Shown one piece after another: positions 24,087 through 33,907 of a stretch of 64,000 nucleotides of DNA. Within the stretch, counting starts at the first letter, position 1, and every line of letters starts with the position of its first letter. Made by a program: the position numbers and the translations under genes. The notes beneath the pieces were generated by a model. That model was not told the DNA's origin, did not search any database, and was given only the letters and a program-made list of their open reading frames with translations. The stretch is from Chitinophagaceae bacterium C216. GTDB lineage: Bacteria; Bacteroidota; Bacteroidia; Chitinophagales; Chitinophagaceae. Where the stretch lies: positions 620,001 to 684,000 of the forward strand of contig CP144143.1 of NCBI GenBank assembly GCA_028485475.2. Reading direction: 5' to 3'.

Positions 24087-25832
24087 TTATGAGTTCATGC
24101 TAGCAAGGAATTCTTCATTGCTCTTGGTGCCCTTCATGCGTTTTAAGAGTTCTGTCATCGCTTCTTCTGTCTTCATATCGGCCAGATATACGCGAAGCAG
24201 ATTCATTCTTTGCAGCACGTCCTTATCAAGCAACAGATCGTCGCGGCGTGTAGAAGACGCTGTGAGATCAATTGCAGGGTAAATGCGTTTATTAGCCAGT
24301 CTTCTATCCAACTGCAGTTCCATGTTACCGGTACCTTTGAATTCTTCAAAGATCACTTCATCCATTTTGCTTCCGGTATCGATAAGGGCTGTAGCTAGAA
24401 TAGTAAGAGAACCTCCGTTTTCAATTTTACGGGCGGCACCAAAGAACTGTTTGGGTTTTTGCATGGCATTGGCTTCCACACCACCACTTAGTACTTTTCC
24501 TGAAGCGGGCGATACGGTATTATGAGCTCTTGCCAAACGAGTGATAGAGTCGAGCAGGATCACCACATCGTGTCCACATTCTACCAGTCTTTTAGCTTTC
24601 TGCAAGGCCATGTTAGACACTTTTACGTGTTTTTCGGCCGGCTCGTCGAAGGTGGAAGCAATAACTTCGGCTTTCACGCTTCTTTCCATATCGGTTACCT
24701 CTTCAGGTCTTTCATCTACCAGTACCACCATTAAGTAACACTCAGGGTGATTTTGGGCAATAGCATTTGCTACTGCTTTCAACAACATGGTTTTACCAGT
24801 TTTGGGCTGAGCTACGATCAAACCTCTTTGTCCTTTACCAATGGGGGTAAAGAGGTCCATAATGCGTGTGGAATAATCTTCCGGTCTGGTAAAGAGGTTT
24901 AATTTTTCGTAAGGGAATAGTGGTGTCAGATAATCGAAAGGTACGCGGTCGCGCACTTCTTCCGGGCTCTTACCGTTGATGGTATCCACTTTTAAGAGCG
25001 CAAAATATTTTTCGCCTTCGCGCGGAGGACGAACAGCTCCATGTACAGTATCACCTGTTTTTAATCCAAATAATTTGATTTGTGAAGGAGATACATATAC
25101 ATCGTCAGGGCTGGATAAATAGTTATAGTCAGAAGATCTTAAAAAACCATATCCGTCTGGCATCATCTCCAACACACCCTCGCTCAAAATCACACCATCA
25201 AACTCTACATTGAAAGCAGCATCTTTTTCTTTCTCTTTTTCTTTTTTCGCTTTGCTGGGTTGAGGAGCTACTTCGTCTATAATTACAGGAGTCGGATTGG
25301 CGTATTTTTCTGTGGCCTTTAGGGCTTTTTCAATAAAAGAAAGCGTAGCTGGATCGAAAGAGAAATCTTTCCCTTCATTTTCATCTTCTTGTTCGCTATA
25401 TGCTTCGGTAGTAGCTTCTTCTACCTCGGTTTTTTCCTCTTTCTTCTTTTTGGTTTCTTTTTCTTCGGATTCTGCTACAGTTTCTTCTTCTTCTTTTTTC
25501 GTTGTAGTTTTTTTCTTTTTAGCCGCAGCTTTAGCTTTTTTAGCTGGCGCTTTGGCCTTCTTTTCTTTGGTTTCTTCTTCCTGTGTGTCAGTTCCTTCGT
25601 CTTCCACAAAAGCTTCCTCCGTTCCTACTGAAGTGGTAGCTTTTACGATGCGTTTTCTCTTAGGTTTTGTTTCAGTTGTTTCTTCCTTAGAACCCGCTAT
25701 CGCCTGGCTGTCAAGGATACGGTATACAAGCTCTTGCTTCGTCAGTTTTTTCGCATCAGGAATATTTAACTGTTTGGCAATGTCCAACAATTCCGGAACG
25801 AGCATGTCGTTCAATTGTAAAATATCATACAT
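24087..25832 (-). CDS. rho: Transcription termination factor Rho with charged N-terminal insertion
   Basis: The 581-residue protein is longer than E. coli Rho (419). The N-terminal Rho_N helix domain ([22 protein letters not shown]) is followed by a low-complexity insertion of about 150 residues (about 55-205), almost entirely Lys, Glu, Ala and Thr. The RNA-binding cold-shock part ([15 protein letters not shown]) and the RecA-like motor then follow, with Walker [27 protein letters not shown], Walker [17 protein letters not shown], the R-loop [19 protein letters not shown] and the C-terminal [10 protein letters not shown]. It is a hexameric RNA-dependent ATPase ending transcription. Insertions here are usual in Bacteroidota. 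Its leader of about 140 nt could serve autoregulation. Confidence 0.97.
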   Translation of the reverse strand: MYDILQLNDMLVPELLDIAKQLNIPDAKKLTKQELVYRILDSQAIAGSKEETTETKPKRKRIVKATTSVGTEEAFVEDEGTDTQEEETKEKKAKAPAKKAKAAAKKKKTTTKKEEEETVAESEEKETKKKKEEKTEVEEATTEAYSEQEDENEGKDFSFDPATLSFIEKALKATEKYANPTPVIIDEVAPQPSKAKKEKEKEKDAAFNVEFDGVILSEGVLEMMPDGYGFLRSSDYNYLSSPDDVYVSPSQIKLFGLKTGDTVHGAVRPPREGEKYFALLKVDTINGKSPEEVRDRVPFDYLTPLFPYEKLNLFTRPEDYSTRIMDLFTPIGKGQRGLIVAQPKTGKTMLLKAVANAIAQNHPECYLMVVLVDERPEEVTDMERSVKAEVIASTFDEPAEKHVKVSNMALQKAKRLVECGHDVVILLDSITRLARAHNTVSPASGKVLSGGVEANAMQKPKQFFGAARKIENGGSLTILATALIDTGSKMDEVIFEEFKGTGNMELQLDRRLANKRIYPAIDLTASSTRRDDLLLDKDVLQRMNLLRVYLADMKTEEAMTELLKRMKGTKSNEEFLASMNS

Positions 25833-26251
25833 AGGGGTAAACTTAATTAATCAAATACCGGCTTTCGCATGCTGATTAACAATAAAAAATAATGAAAATT
25901 GTTTTAGGTGAATCTTATTGAAATGGAAATCAATAATTAGCAGAGATGATCACAAGCCGTAGGTCATTTCTGCTGCGAAAATAATGTGTTTTTATCAAAA
26001 AAAACAAAACATATAAAAAATTTTGACTTTTTTTAAGTTATTAAAAAGGCTTAACACTTGGTGTGGCTTCTCTTGATAATATCGTTTAAAATAGAACGCA
26101 TAATTAACAAGAAAACAAATTTTTTGCCTATTTTGATATATTTTTTCTAAAAATTATTCCTTGTTAATGTAATTTTTCTCGTCCAAATAATATAAATACA
26201 GGCCAAGGTGGAGGATATTAATATTATCTTTGCCGCCCAAAATAAAAGCAA
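25833..26251. other. Divergent rho-asnS intergenic region
   Basis: This 419-base, AT-rich gap separates divergent rho and asnS. A near-consensus -7 box TATTTTCG on the minus strand (25976-25983) would give rho a leader of about 140 nt. The asnS promoter box is at 26225-26232. I see no gene, tRNA or riboswitch structure in the rest. Confidence 0.5.
26225..26232 (+). promoter_or_regulatory. -7 promoter box of asnS
   Basis: TATCTTTG, an exact TAnnTTTG match, 19 bases before the ATG at 26252. Confidence 0.65.
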
Positions 26252-27691
26252 ATGTTCAATAAGAGGATTAAAATAAAAGAGCTGCTACAACAGGAACCTC
26301 AGGAGCAGGAAGTTACGGTAATGGGATGGGTGCGTACTTTCCGTAATAATCAATTTATTGCATTGAACGATGGAAGTACCAATACCAATCTACAAATAGT
26401 GGCAGAATTGGGCCAGTTCGAAGAATCGCTTCTGAAAAGAATCACTACCTCAGCTTCTTTGAAGGTAACAGGAACGCTGGTCCCCTCTTTGGGTAAAGGA
26501 CAAAAAGTGGAGCTGAAAGCGAGAGTTATTGAAATACTAGGAGATAGCGATCCTGAGAAATATCCTCTACAACCAAAGAAACATTCTTTGGAGTTTTTGA
26601 GAGAGATTGCGCATTTGCGTTTTCGTACGAATACGTTTGCTTCGGTATTTCGCGTACGTCATGCATTGGCCTTTGCAATTCATAAGTTTTTTAACGAAAA
26701 AGGATTCGTCTACATACACACTCCTATCATTACTGCTAGTGACGCTGAAGGTGCAGGAGAAATGTTCAGAGTAACCACATTACCCTTCGATAATACACCT
26801 CGCAACGAAGACGGATCGGTAGATTTTAAAGAAGATTTTTTTGGAAAATCGACCAATCTTACAGTAAGTGGCCAGTTGGAAGGAGAACTAGCAGCTACAG
26901 CACTGGGCGAGATCTATACTTTTGGCCCTACTTTCAGAGCCGAAAACAGCAATACTACACGTCACTTGGCGGAGTTTTGGATGATAGAGCCGGAAATGGC
27001 GTTTTATGATTTGGAAGATAATGCCAACTTAGCCGAGGCATTCATCAAGTACATCATAAAATACGTAATGGATCATAATGCTGAGGATCTGGACTTTCTG
27101 GCTAAGCGTTTGGCCGATGAAGAAAAGCAGTTACCCCAGGACAAACGCTCGGAAATGGGATTGATTGAAAAACTAGAATTTGTGCTAAACAATCAGTTTG
27201 AAAGATTAACCTATACCGAAGCCATCGACATTCTGGCGAATAGTAATTATAATAAGAAAAAGAAATTCCAGTATCCTATTACAGGATGGGGTATGGACTT
27301 GCAAAGCGAGCACGAACGTTATCTTGTAGAAAAACATTTCAAAAAACCTGTGATATTGATGAATTATCCGGCCCAAATCAAGGCATTTTATATGCGCATG
27401 AATGATGACGGAAAAACAGTAGCCGCAATGGATATTTTGGCGCCGGGTATTGGTGAAATCGTTGGCGGTTCGCAGCGTGAAGAAAGACTGGATGTGCTGC
27501 TGAAAAAAATGAAGGATATGAACGTTCCCGATGAAGAACTATGGTGGTATCTAGATACCCGTAGATTTGGAACAGTTCCTCATGCTGGTTTCGGACTGGG
27601 ATTTGAACGTATGATTCAGTTTGTTACCGGGATGAACAATATCCGTGATGTAATACCGTTCCCTAGAACACCTAAGAACGCTGAGTTTTAA
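26252..27691 (+). CDS. asnS: Asparaginyl-tRNA synthetase AsnS
   Basis: The 479-residue class IIb synthetase has an N-terminal OB-fold anticodon domain ([22 protein letters not shown], about 20-42). The catalytic core has motif 1 around [16 protein letters not shown], the [30 protein letters not shown] block (motif 2) and motif 3 [12 protein letters not shown]. The retained [21 protein letters not shown] is AsnRS-type. It charges tRNA-Asn. It has its own promoter and shares a bidirectional terminator with the convergent hydrolase gene. Confidence 0.97.
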   Translation: MFNKRIKIKELLQQEPQEQEVTVMGWVRTFRNNQFIALNDGSTNTNLQIVAELGQFEESLLKRITTSASLKVTGTLVPSLGKGQKVELKARVIEILGDSDPEKYPLQPKKHSLEFLREIAHLRFRTNTFASVFRVRHALAFAIHKFFNEKGFVYIHTPIITASDAEGAGEMFRVTTLPFDNTPRNEDGSVDFKEDFFGKSTNLTVSGQLEGELAATALGEIYTFGPTFRAENSNTTRHLAEFWMIEPEMAFYDLEDNANLAEAFIKYIIKYVMDHNAEDLDFLAKRLADEEKQLPQDKRSEMGLIEKLEFVLNNQFERLTYTEAIDILANSNYNKKKKFQYPITGWGMDLQSEHERYLVEKHFKKPVILMNYPAQIKAFYMRMNDDGKTVAAMDILAPGIGEIVGGSQREERLDVLLKKMKDMNVPDEELWWYLDTRRFGTVPHAGFGLGFERMIQFVTGMNNIRDVIPFPRTPKNAEF

Positions 27692-27715
27692 AAAAGAGTT
27701 GGTTTTAAATAATAA

Positions 27716-27745
27716 AAAATAGTGTGGTCTTTGCCACACTATTTT
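27716..27745. terminator. Bidirectional terminator between asnS and dienelactone hydrolase
   Basis: Perfect 12-base stem AAAATAGTGTGG / CCACACTATTTT with a 6-base loop. The stop codon of the leftward gene (27739-27741) lies inside the stem. Confidence 0.85.
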
Positions 27746-28626
27746 AGTTTTTGGTTGAAGAAGTCTATTGTTCTTTTCCACGCCAACTCGGCTGATTCTT
27801 TATCGTAGCGTGGTGTGGTATCGTTATGAAACCCATGATTGGCTTTAGGGTACATATACATTGTGTACTCCTTATTGTGCGCCTTAAGTGCGCTTTCATA
27901 AGCAGGCCATCCCTCATTTACCCGAGTATCCAATTCTGCATAATGAATGAGTAGAGGAGCTTTAATTTTTGGAACATCTTCGTCCTTAGGCTGTCCTCCG
28001 TAAAAAGGAACAGCTGCTCCCAAATCCGGAACACGCACAGCCATCATATTAGCCACCCATCCGCCAAAACAAAACCCTACCACACCTATACGTCCTGTAC
28101 ATTTCGGATGTTTTTTCAGATAATCGTATCCGGCGATAAAATCTTCTAAGATTTCTTCTCTGTTACGTTTAGCCTGCAAGGCGCGACCTTCATCATCATT
28201 ACCCGGATATCCGCCTAATGGTGTTAAAGCATCCGGAGCTAATGCCACAAATCCGGCAAGAGCTGTTCTTCGAGCCACATCTTCGATATAAGGATTCAGT
28301 CCGCGATTTTCATGCACTACAATTACGCCCGCCAATTTTTCTTTAGCATCAGAAGGCATGCACAACAGGCCTTTCATTGTACCGGCACCTTTGGGAGAAG
28401 CATAGGTGATATATTCCGCCTGAATGCGCGGGTCATCTGCCTTAACCTGCGTGCGGTTCTTGTAATCAGGCATTAAAAAACTCATGAGCGAAGAAACGGT
28501 AAGCCCTCCTACTGCGTACAGGGAAAGCTTTTGAACAAATTCGCGTCTATCTATACGATTGTGGGCATAGTCATCGTACAGATCAAAAACTTCTTGTTTA
28601 ATATCTTCTTTTTTGATGTCGGCCAT
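27739..28626 (-). CDS. Dienelactone hydrolase family protein with Tat-like signal
   Basis: The 295-residue alpha/beta hydrolase has a cysteine nucleophile in GFCFGG (Cys186), an acid in [10 protein letters not shown], a His in ANHGFHND, and the ENRGL stretch (106-110), all typical of the dienelactone hydrolase family (PF01738). A twin-arginine motif [16 protein letters not shown] (26-41) before a hydrophobic segment suggests Tat export despite about 25 extra residues in front. The substrate is not known; such proteins in Bacteroidota are not tied to chloroaromatic breakdown. It is divergent from the heparinase gene, across 91 bases containing a palindrome. Confidence 0.85.
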   Translation of the reverse strand: MADIKKEDIKQEVFDLYDDYAHNRIDRREFVQKLSLYAVGGLTVSSLMSFLMPDYKNRTQVKADDPRIQAEYITYASPKGAGTMKGLLCMPSDAKEKLAGVIVVHENRGLNPYIEDVARRTALAGFVALAPDALTPLGGYPGNDDEGRALQAKRNREEILEDFIAGYDYLKKHPKCTGRIGVVGFCFGGWVANMMAVRVPDLGAAVPFYGGQPKDEDVPKIKAPLLIHYAELDTRVNEGWPAYESALKAHNKEYTMYMYPKANHGFHNDTTPRYDKESAELAWKRTIDFFNQKLK

Positions 28627-28648
28627 AATGAAGGGTTTTTAATTAAAG

Positions 28649-28658
28649 CAAACGTTTG
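28649..28658. promoter_or_regulatory. Short palindrome between divergent hydrolase and heparinase genes
   Basis: CAAACGTTTG is a perfect 10-base palindrome with the central CG typical of LacI-type operators. It sits between two divergent starts. Short, so only suggestive. Confidence 0.3.
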
Positions 28659-28717
28659 AAATAATCCTGAGAGGTAAAATCTCTTATCTTTAAGAACTTT
28701 CCTAAAAAGATTTTATT

Positions 28718-30661
28718 GTGAATTTACTCTACTTTTTTAAAAGAAATTGCGTATTGCTTTGCCTTTTAGTATGGATTACCGGACGTGTGCAAGCCGGCGA
28801 ACCTCGTAATTTGCTACAACAACAAGGCGATGTAAATTTTGTAAAAAAAGTATTGCTTGCTAAAGAAAAGTGGATGCCCTATCCCGCATATCGCGACCGG
28901 AATGCTTGGAATCTTTTTTTAGGAGATTATAAACAAGATCTCATCCAAGAAGGGGAAAAATATTTGACCTATCAGTGGCTTATTGTTAAGGCTACGGATT
29001 ATTTGGAATATTCTCGAAGCGATTCGCGTACGATAATGGAAGAACCTTTTAATAAAAACCTCAAAGCCATATCTACATTATTTCTTGCAGAAATGGCTGA
29101 AGGTAACAAGCGATTTATGGATCAGCTTATCAATGGTGTGTTTGCTCTTTGTGAAATGACTACATGGTCTTTATCGGCCCATCTTTCTTTACAACAGGGC
29201 AATAATAAAAGGTTTCCCGATCATCAGCAGAACATAATCGATCTGTTTGTAGGAGATGTAGGGTCTATGCTGTCCTGGATTCACTATTTTTTGAAAGAAG
29301 AATTTGATAAAGAAAACAAACTCATCAGCGAACGTATAAGATTTGAAATTAAAAAGCGGGTTTTAGATCCTTATATGGAAACCGATCGCTTTTGGTGGAT
29401 GGGCTTTAGTACCAATCCATCGCAGTTGGTGAATAATTGGAATGTGTGGTGCAATAGTAACGTGCTCCAAACTTTTGCTTTAATGGAAGAAGATCAAGAA
29501 AAACTGGCACAGGCGGTGTATAAAACCATGCGTTCCGTAGACCGGTTCATAAATTATGTTCATGAAGATGGCGCCTGTGAAGAAGGACCTTCGTATTGGG
29601 GACACGCTGCAGGCAAGCTATATGATTATTTACAATTCCTACACAACATTACAGGCGGACAAATATCGATTTTTCATGAACCGCTAATAAAAAATATGGG
29701 AGAATACATTTGTCGGAGCTATGTGGGGAATGGTTGGGTTGTGAACTTTGCGGATGCTACGGCAAGAGGCGGCGGCGATGCAGCGCTTATTTATCGCTAT
29801 GGAAAAGCCGTGAATAGTAAGGAAATGACAGCCTTTGCATCCTATCTAATAAAAGAAAGTAGAGATAATTTAAAGCCTAAAGAATTCAGAGATGTATTTC
29901 GCATACTTGAAAGTATTGCTCATAATAAAGAAGTGATCAATACAGCGCCTTCACTGCCTACGGCTTCTTATACATGGTATCCGCAAACCGAATTTTTATA
30001 TGTTAAAAACGTCCACTATTTTCTAGCTGCAAAAGGAGGACATAATAATGAAAGCCATAATCACAACGACGTAGGAACTTTTTCTTTATATGTAGATACG
30101 ATTCCATTTTTTGTGGATGCCGGCGTGGGTACTTATATGAGACAAACATTCGGCAGTGAGCGATATTCTATCTGGACGATGCAAAGCAATTATCACAATT
30201 TGCCCACTATTAATGGGTTTGCTCAGCTTAACGGGGCAAACTATAAATCTTCTGATGCCCGTTTTGATAATCGCTATAATAGATTTAGTTTAGATATTAG
30301 TAAGGCTTATCCAAAAGAAGCAGCAGTTAAAACATGGTATAGAACGTATACTTTGTCTTCCAAAGAATTGAAGATAGAAGATGCTTTTGAACTTACAACA
30401 ACAAAACAACCTCACATCATCAACTTTCTTGTAGCTGCAAAACCAGATACCGTTAAAAAAGGAATTATCAGCTTACGTAAAGAAGGCAAAGAAGTAATAC
30501 TGCACTATCCTTATCAACAATTTGATGTGGAAGTGGATACAATCGAACTTACAGATAAGAAGCTTTCTTCTGTCTGGGGTAAGGAGTTATATCGGATAAA
30601 ATTAGTAGCCAAATCCACTCACATAAAAGGAAAATATGTTTATACGATTCAAAAAAAATAA
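28718..30661 (+). CDS. Heparinase II/III family polysaccharide lyase
   Basis: The 647-residue protein has a signal peptide (LLCLLVWITGRVQA, cleaved before GEP). An alpha/alpha-toroid N-terminal half runs to about 380. The C-terminal heparinase II/III-like beta-sandwich (about 410-640) has the signature GGHNNESHNHNDVGTFSLYV, whose histidines are characteristic of these lyases. They cleave acidic polysaccharides by elimination at a uronic acid, leaving an unsaturated uronyl end, and work in the periplasm. The start is GTG at 28718. It is followed after 74 bases by a GH88 enzyme that acts on just such products, so the two form a degradative pair. No SusC/SusD genes adjoin, so the polysaccharide is unknown. 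Confidence 0.85.
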   Translation: MNLLYFFKRNCVLLCLLVWITGRVQAGEPRNLLQQQGDVNFVKKVLLAKEKWMPYPAYRDRNAWNLFLGDYKQDLIQEGEKYLTYQWLIVKATDYLEYSRSDSRTIMEEPFNKNLKAISTLFLAEMAEGNKRFMDQLINGVFALCEMTTWSLSAHLSLQQGNNKRFPDHQQNIIDLFVGDVGSMLSWIHYFLKEEFDKENKLISERIRFEIKKRVLDPYMETDRFWWMGFSTNPSQLVNNWNVWCNSNVLQTFALMEEDQEKLAQAVYKTMRSVDRFINYVHEDGACEEGPSYWGHAAGKLYDYLQFLHNITGGQISIFHEPLIKNMGEYICRSYVGNGWVVNFADATARGGGDAALIYRYGKAVNSKEMTAFASYLIKESRDNLKPKEFRDVFRILESIAHNKEVINTAPSLPTASYTWYPQTEFLYVKNVHYFLAAKGGHNNESHNHNDVGTFSLYVDTIPFFVDAGVGTYMRQTFGSERYSIWTMQSNYHNLPTINGFAQLNGANYKSSDARFDNRYNRFSLDISKAYPKEAAVKTWYRTYTLSSKELKIEDAFELTTTKQPHIINFLVAAKPDTVKKGIISLRKEGKEVILHYPYQQFDVEVDTIELTDKKLSSVWGKELYRIKLVAKSTHIKGKYVYTIQKK

Positions 30662-30686
30662 ATAACCCAAACCAAGAAAACAGATA

Positions 30687-30713
30687 GGCTTTTTACAAAA
30701 GCCGCAATTTTTT
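30687..30713 (+). terminator. Small hairpin between lyase and GH88 genes
   Basis: Seven-base stem GGCTTTT / AAAAGCC with a 3-base loop and a nearby T run. Weak; it could reduce read-through into GH88. Confidence 0.35.
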
Positions 30714-30735
30714 ATAAAAAAATCCAATACAGTAT

Positions 30736-32022
30736 ATGTACAAAAAAACGATTGTAATTGCATTATCCTTTGTTATTGTTTTTTCTGCTTGTGTTGCAAA
30801 AAAGCAATCCCAAACCGCATTAGCTGATGAGTTCGTGAAGGAAAACTTTTCGCATGCTTCCGTAATGCTGAAAGGACTACTGAAGACGGCTAATGAAAAA
30901 TTCGATGCAGAAAGAGGGGCTTATCCGCGCACGATAAATAAAGAAGAAAAATTAGTTACCACAAATATGTACGATTGGACATCGGGATTCTTTCCCGGCA
31001 GTTTGTGGTATGTATATGAACACACAAAAGACGAGACGTTAAAGGCCGAAGCTTTAAAATGGACCGAAAAATTGGAACCCCTGCAAACTTTTACAAGACA
31101 TCATGATTTGGGATTCATGATGTACTGTAGCTATGGCAATGCTTACAGAATAACCAAAAATGAAAAATATAAGCAGTTGCTCATCAATGGAGCAAAATCT
31201 TTAAGTACGCGATTTAATGAAACCACAGGCTCTATTAAATCGTGGAATGTATTTAGGTCTTGGCATAATACGGATGAATTTTATTTTCCTGTGATTATTG
31301 ATAATATGATGAATTTGGAAATGCTGTTTTTTGCTTCCAAGGTGTCGGGGGATGACCATTTCAGAAAAATAGCAATTAAACATGCTGAAACAACAATGCA
31401 AAATCATTTCAGACCTGATAACAGTTCTTATCACGTAGTATGTTACGACAGTACAACCGGCAAAGTGCTTACCAAGCAAACTGCACAAGGATATGCCGAC
31501 AATTCTACTTGGAGTCGGGGTCAGGCCTGGGCTATTTATGGCTTTACGATGACTTATCGCGAAACGGGTGATCCGCGCTTTTTAAATCAAGCTATAGGAT
31601 TGGCCGATTATTTTGTCAATAATAAGAACTTGCCAGAAGATGGTATTCCTTATTGGGATTTTAATGCTTATGAACAAGGGTTTACGCCTGGAGCTCGCTC
31701 CAATGCAAGAAATATTTCTGTCTTGTACAGAGACGCATCGGCCGCGGCAATAACAGCCTCTGCATTGCTTGAATTAAGTACTTATGCGGATGCATCGAAA
31801 AGCAAGCAGTATAAAGCCATGGCCGTGAAAATTCTGCGTTCCTTGTCTTCGGATGCATACAGGGCTAAACCCGGAACCAATGGCAATTTTATTTTAAAAC
31901 ATTGTGTTGGGAGTATTCCGCATAATTCTGAAATTGATGTTCCCTTGGTATATGCCGACTATTACTTCCTCGAAGCCTTACACCGATATGATAAATTGTT
32001 AAAAGGGCAGAAACTTTTTTAA
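30736..32022 (+). CDS. GH88 unsaturated glucuronyl hydrolase lipoprotein
   Basis: The 428-residue protein has a lipoprotein signal (lipobox F-S-A-C, Cys19). The (alpha/alpha)6 barrel of GH88 follows, with NMYDWTSGFFPGSLWYVYEHT (78-97), FYFPVIIDNMMNLEMLFF, STWSRGQAWAIYGFTMTYRETGDPRFL and SSDASAAAITASALLEL-type blocks. Asp80 and the Asp in IIDNMMN are the probable catalytic pair. It removes the unsaturated uronic acid left at the non-reducing end by polysaccharide lyases, by hydration of the double bond. It partners the heparinase II/III gene directly upstream. Confidence 0.9.
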   Translation: MYKKTIVIALSFVIVFSACVAKKQSQTALADEFVKENFSHASVMLKGLLKTANEKFDAERGAYPRTINKEEKLVTTNMYDWTSGFFPGSLWYVYEHTKDETLKAEALKWTEKLEPLQTFTRHHDLGFMMYCSYGNAYRITKNEKYKQLLINGAKSLSTRFNETTGSIKSWNVFRSWHNTDEFYFPVIIDNMMNLEMLFFASKVSGDDHFRKIAIKHAETTMQNHFRPDNSSYHVVCYDSTTGKVLTKQTAQGYADNSTWSRGQAWAIYGFTMTYRETGDPRFLNQAIGLADYFVNNKNLPEDGIPYWDFNAYEQGFTPGARSNARNISVLYRDASAAAITASALLELSTYADASKSKQYKAMAVKILRSLSSDAYRAKPGTNGNFILKHCVGSIPHNSEIDVPLVYADYYFLEALHRYDKLLKGQKLF

Positions 32023-32058
32023 TATTTAACATCGGAGAGATTAAAAACAATATAAAAA

Positions 32059-32109
32059 ATCCGGAAGCTTTGTGGTCCTAACTATATCAAAAACCACAAG
32101 CTTCCGGAT
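32059..32109 (-). terminator. Long hairpin terminator after the FMN glutamate synthase gene
   Basis: A 16-pair stem with one bulged T (32059-32075 with 32094-32109). On the minus strand it is followed by a T-rich run. It may also end the GH88 transcript. Confidence 0.7.
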
Positions 32110-32129
32110 GCCTTAAAGTTTATAGGATA

Positions 32130-33773
32130 TTAGCCCGCAGTTATCTTGTTATAACCAGTAGCTTCGCTCCAGCTTCCCACAGAATGTACACCCCAATGAT
32201 TTTCATCGGCCATTAAGAAGTCTCTTTTATACTTTTCAGGTATATCACCTTCGAGAAAACATCCTTCTCTTACCGATGGAAATATTTCTTCGAATGTGTA
32301 CATGGCGGTAAGCGATACTCTTCTGTACACGTGCGAGCGTGTGATATCATCCATGCTTCTCAATCCGGCGGCAGCCATTAGTTCTACAAAGGCTTTCACT
32401 GTGTTTTTATGATAATTAGCTACACGATATTTTTTATCGTCTATCACTAAGCCTTTCGTAAGTTTTGGATCTTGTGTAGCCACGCCGGTCGGACACCGGT
32501 TGGTATTGCACAACAGCGCTTGTATACAACCTACGGCCAGCATCATAGCGCGTGCACAGTTGCAGGCATCAGCCCCCAAGGCTGCAGCCCGTGCAATATG
32601 GAAGGCGGTAGTAATTTTTCCTGATGCAATAATTTTTATGTGATGCCTGATGTTTAATCCTCTTAATACATCATCCACAAAAGCCAAACCATCTAATAAA
32701 GGTGCTCCTACATAGTTAGAAAACTCCTGCGGAGCCGCACCAGTTCCTCCCTCTCCCCCGTCTACGGTTATAAAATCAGGATAAGTATCGGCATTTATCA
32801 TAGCCTTGCAAATTGCCATAAACTCGCTCTTATGACCGATACATAATTTGAATCCAACAGGCTTTCCGCCCGATAATTCTCTTAGTTGTTTGATAAATTG
32901 TATGAGCTCCTTCGGAGAAGAGAATGCAGTATGATAGGGGGGCGACTCAACCGTTGTTCCCGGAACAATATGACGAATTCTTGCTATTTCGGGTGTGTTT
33001 TTGCTCGCCGGCAAAATACCCCCATGGCCCGGTTTGGCGCCTTGCGAAATTTTTATTTCTATCATCTTCACGTTTGGAATCTTTGCTTTTTCGGCAAATA
33101 ATTCCGGAGAGAAATTACCATGTTCATCCCTGCAGCCGAAATAACCGGTACCTATTTGCCAAATCAAGTCTCCGCCTTGTTTTAAATGATAATCACTAAG
33201 ACCTCCTTCGCCGGTGTTATGAGCAAAGCCCCCAATTTTAGCGCCGCCATTCATCGCCTCAATAGCATTGGAGCTCAGCGAACCATAACTCATGGCAGAA
33301 ATATTGAGAATACTTCCGTTATACGGTTGTTTGCAATCTTTATTTCCAAACAAAACTCTCGGATTATGGTCCAGCTGCTTAAAATCTACTGGAGCTACGG
33401 AATGACAAATCCATTCATACCCCGGTGCATATACATCCAGCTGTGTACCAAAGGGCATGGTGTCATTGTCCAGCTTAGCACGTTGGTACACGGTAGAACG
33501 ATCCACTCTGTTCAAGGGTCTACCGTCAATATCCGATTCAATGAAATACTGATAAATCTTAGGGCGCAATTCTTCCATTACATAACGCAGCCGGCCAAAT
33601 AGCGGATAAATACGGCGGATACTGTGGCGCGTTTGTAACATGTCGTAATAGCCTAAGCACGAAAGCACAAACACGGCAGCAAAGACCACATACCAGTTTT
33701 TACTGATATAAATCGACAGTAAAAGCGAAATGATAATGGAGAGAACGGATACAATGACAAATATTCGTCTCAT
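32130..33773 (-). CDS. FMN-binding glutamate synthase family protein, membrane-anchored
   Basis: The 547-residue protein has two N-terminal membrane segments (about 4-22 and 28-46). The rest matches the synthase (FMN plus iron-sulfur) domain of glutamate synthase large subunit (PF01645): SYGSLSSNAIEAMNGGAKIGGFAHNTGEGGLSDYH, KISQGAKPGHGG, ITVDGGEGGTGAAP, and the cluster cysteines in CNTNRCPTGVATQDP. It has no amidotransferase domain and no small subunit gene nearby, so classical glutamate synthesis from glutamine is not expected. Stand-alone members of this type are widespread but not characterised well. Transcribed alone. Confidence 0.87.
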   Translation of the reverse strand: MRRIFVIVSVLSIIISLLLSIYISKNWYVVFAAVFVLSCLGYYDMLQTRHSIRRIYPLFGRLRYVMEELRPKIYQYFIESDIDGRPLNRVDRSTVYQRAKLDNDTMPFGTQLDVYAPGYEWICHSVAPVDFKQLDHNPRVLFGNKDCKQPYNGSILNISAMSYGSLSSNAIEAMNGGAKIGGFAHNTGEGGLSDYHLKQGGDLIWQIGTGYFGCRDEHGNFSPELFAEKAKIPNVKMIEIKISQGAKPGHGGILPASKNTPEIARIRHIVPGTTVESPPYHTAFSSPKELIQFIKQLRELSGGKPVGFKLCIGHKSEFMAICKAMINADTYPDFITVDGGEGGTGAAPQEFSNYVGAPLLDGLAFVDDVLRGLNIRHHIKIIASGKITTAFHIARAAALGADACNCARAMMLAVGCIQALLCNTNRCPTGVATQDPKLTKGLVIDDKKYRVANYHKNTVKAFVELMAAAGLRSMDDITRSHVYRRVSLTAMYTFEEIFPSVREGCFLEGDIPEKYKRDFLMADENHWGVHSVGSWSEATGYNKITAG

Positions 33774-33854
33774 GATAAAAGATATTTATTTATACAACGA
33801 ATGTAGAGATTAAATGTTTCTCAAACGTTGAAGCAAGCAATCAATGTAAAAATA

Positions 33855-33884
33855 AAAAAGCACTCCGGTTAAAGAGTGCTTTTT
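33855..33884 (-). terminator. Intrinsic terminator after lysS
   Basis: Eleven-base stem AAAAAGCACTC / GAGTGCTTTTT with an 8-base loop, 23 bases past the lysS stop; symmetric. Confidence 0.85.
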
Positions 33885-33907
33885 AGTATTATCCGAAGCA
33901 CTTTTGA

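Noticed and set aside
25297-25875. A 192-codon frame opposite the start of rho
   Set aside because: It is Ser/Phe-rich with no family likeness and is the mirror of the Lys/Glu repeat region of rho; a shadow.
28668-28676. CTGAGAGGT, recalling the start of a TPP riboswitch, ahead of the heparinase gene
   Set aside because: The rest of the THI-box fold is absent and the downstream gene has no link to thiamine.
32331-32340. CACGTG core near 32.3 kb, and another near 40.0 kb, as parS candidates
   Set aside because: The flanks do not match TGTTnC...GnAACA and both lie inside coding sequence.
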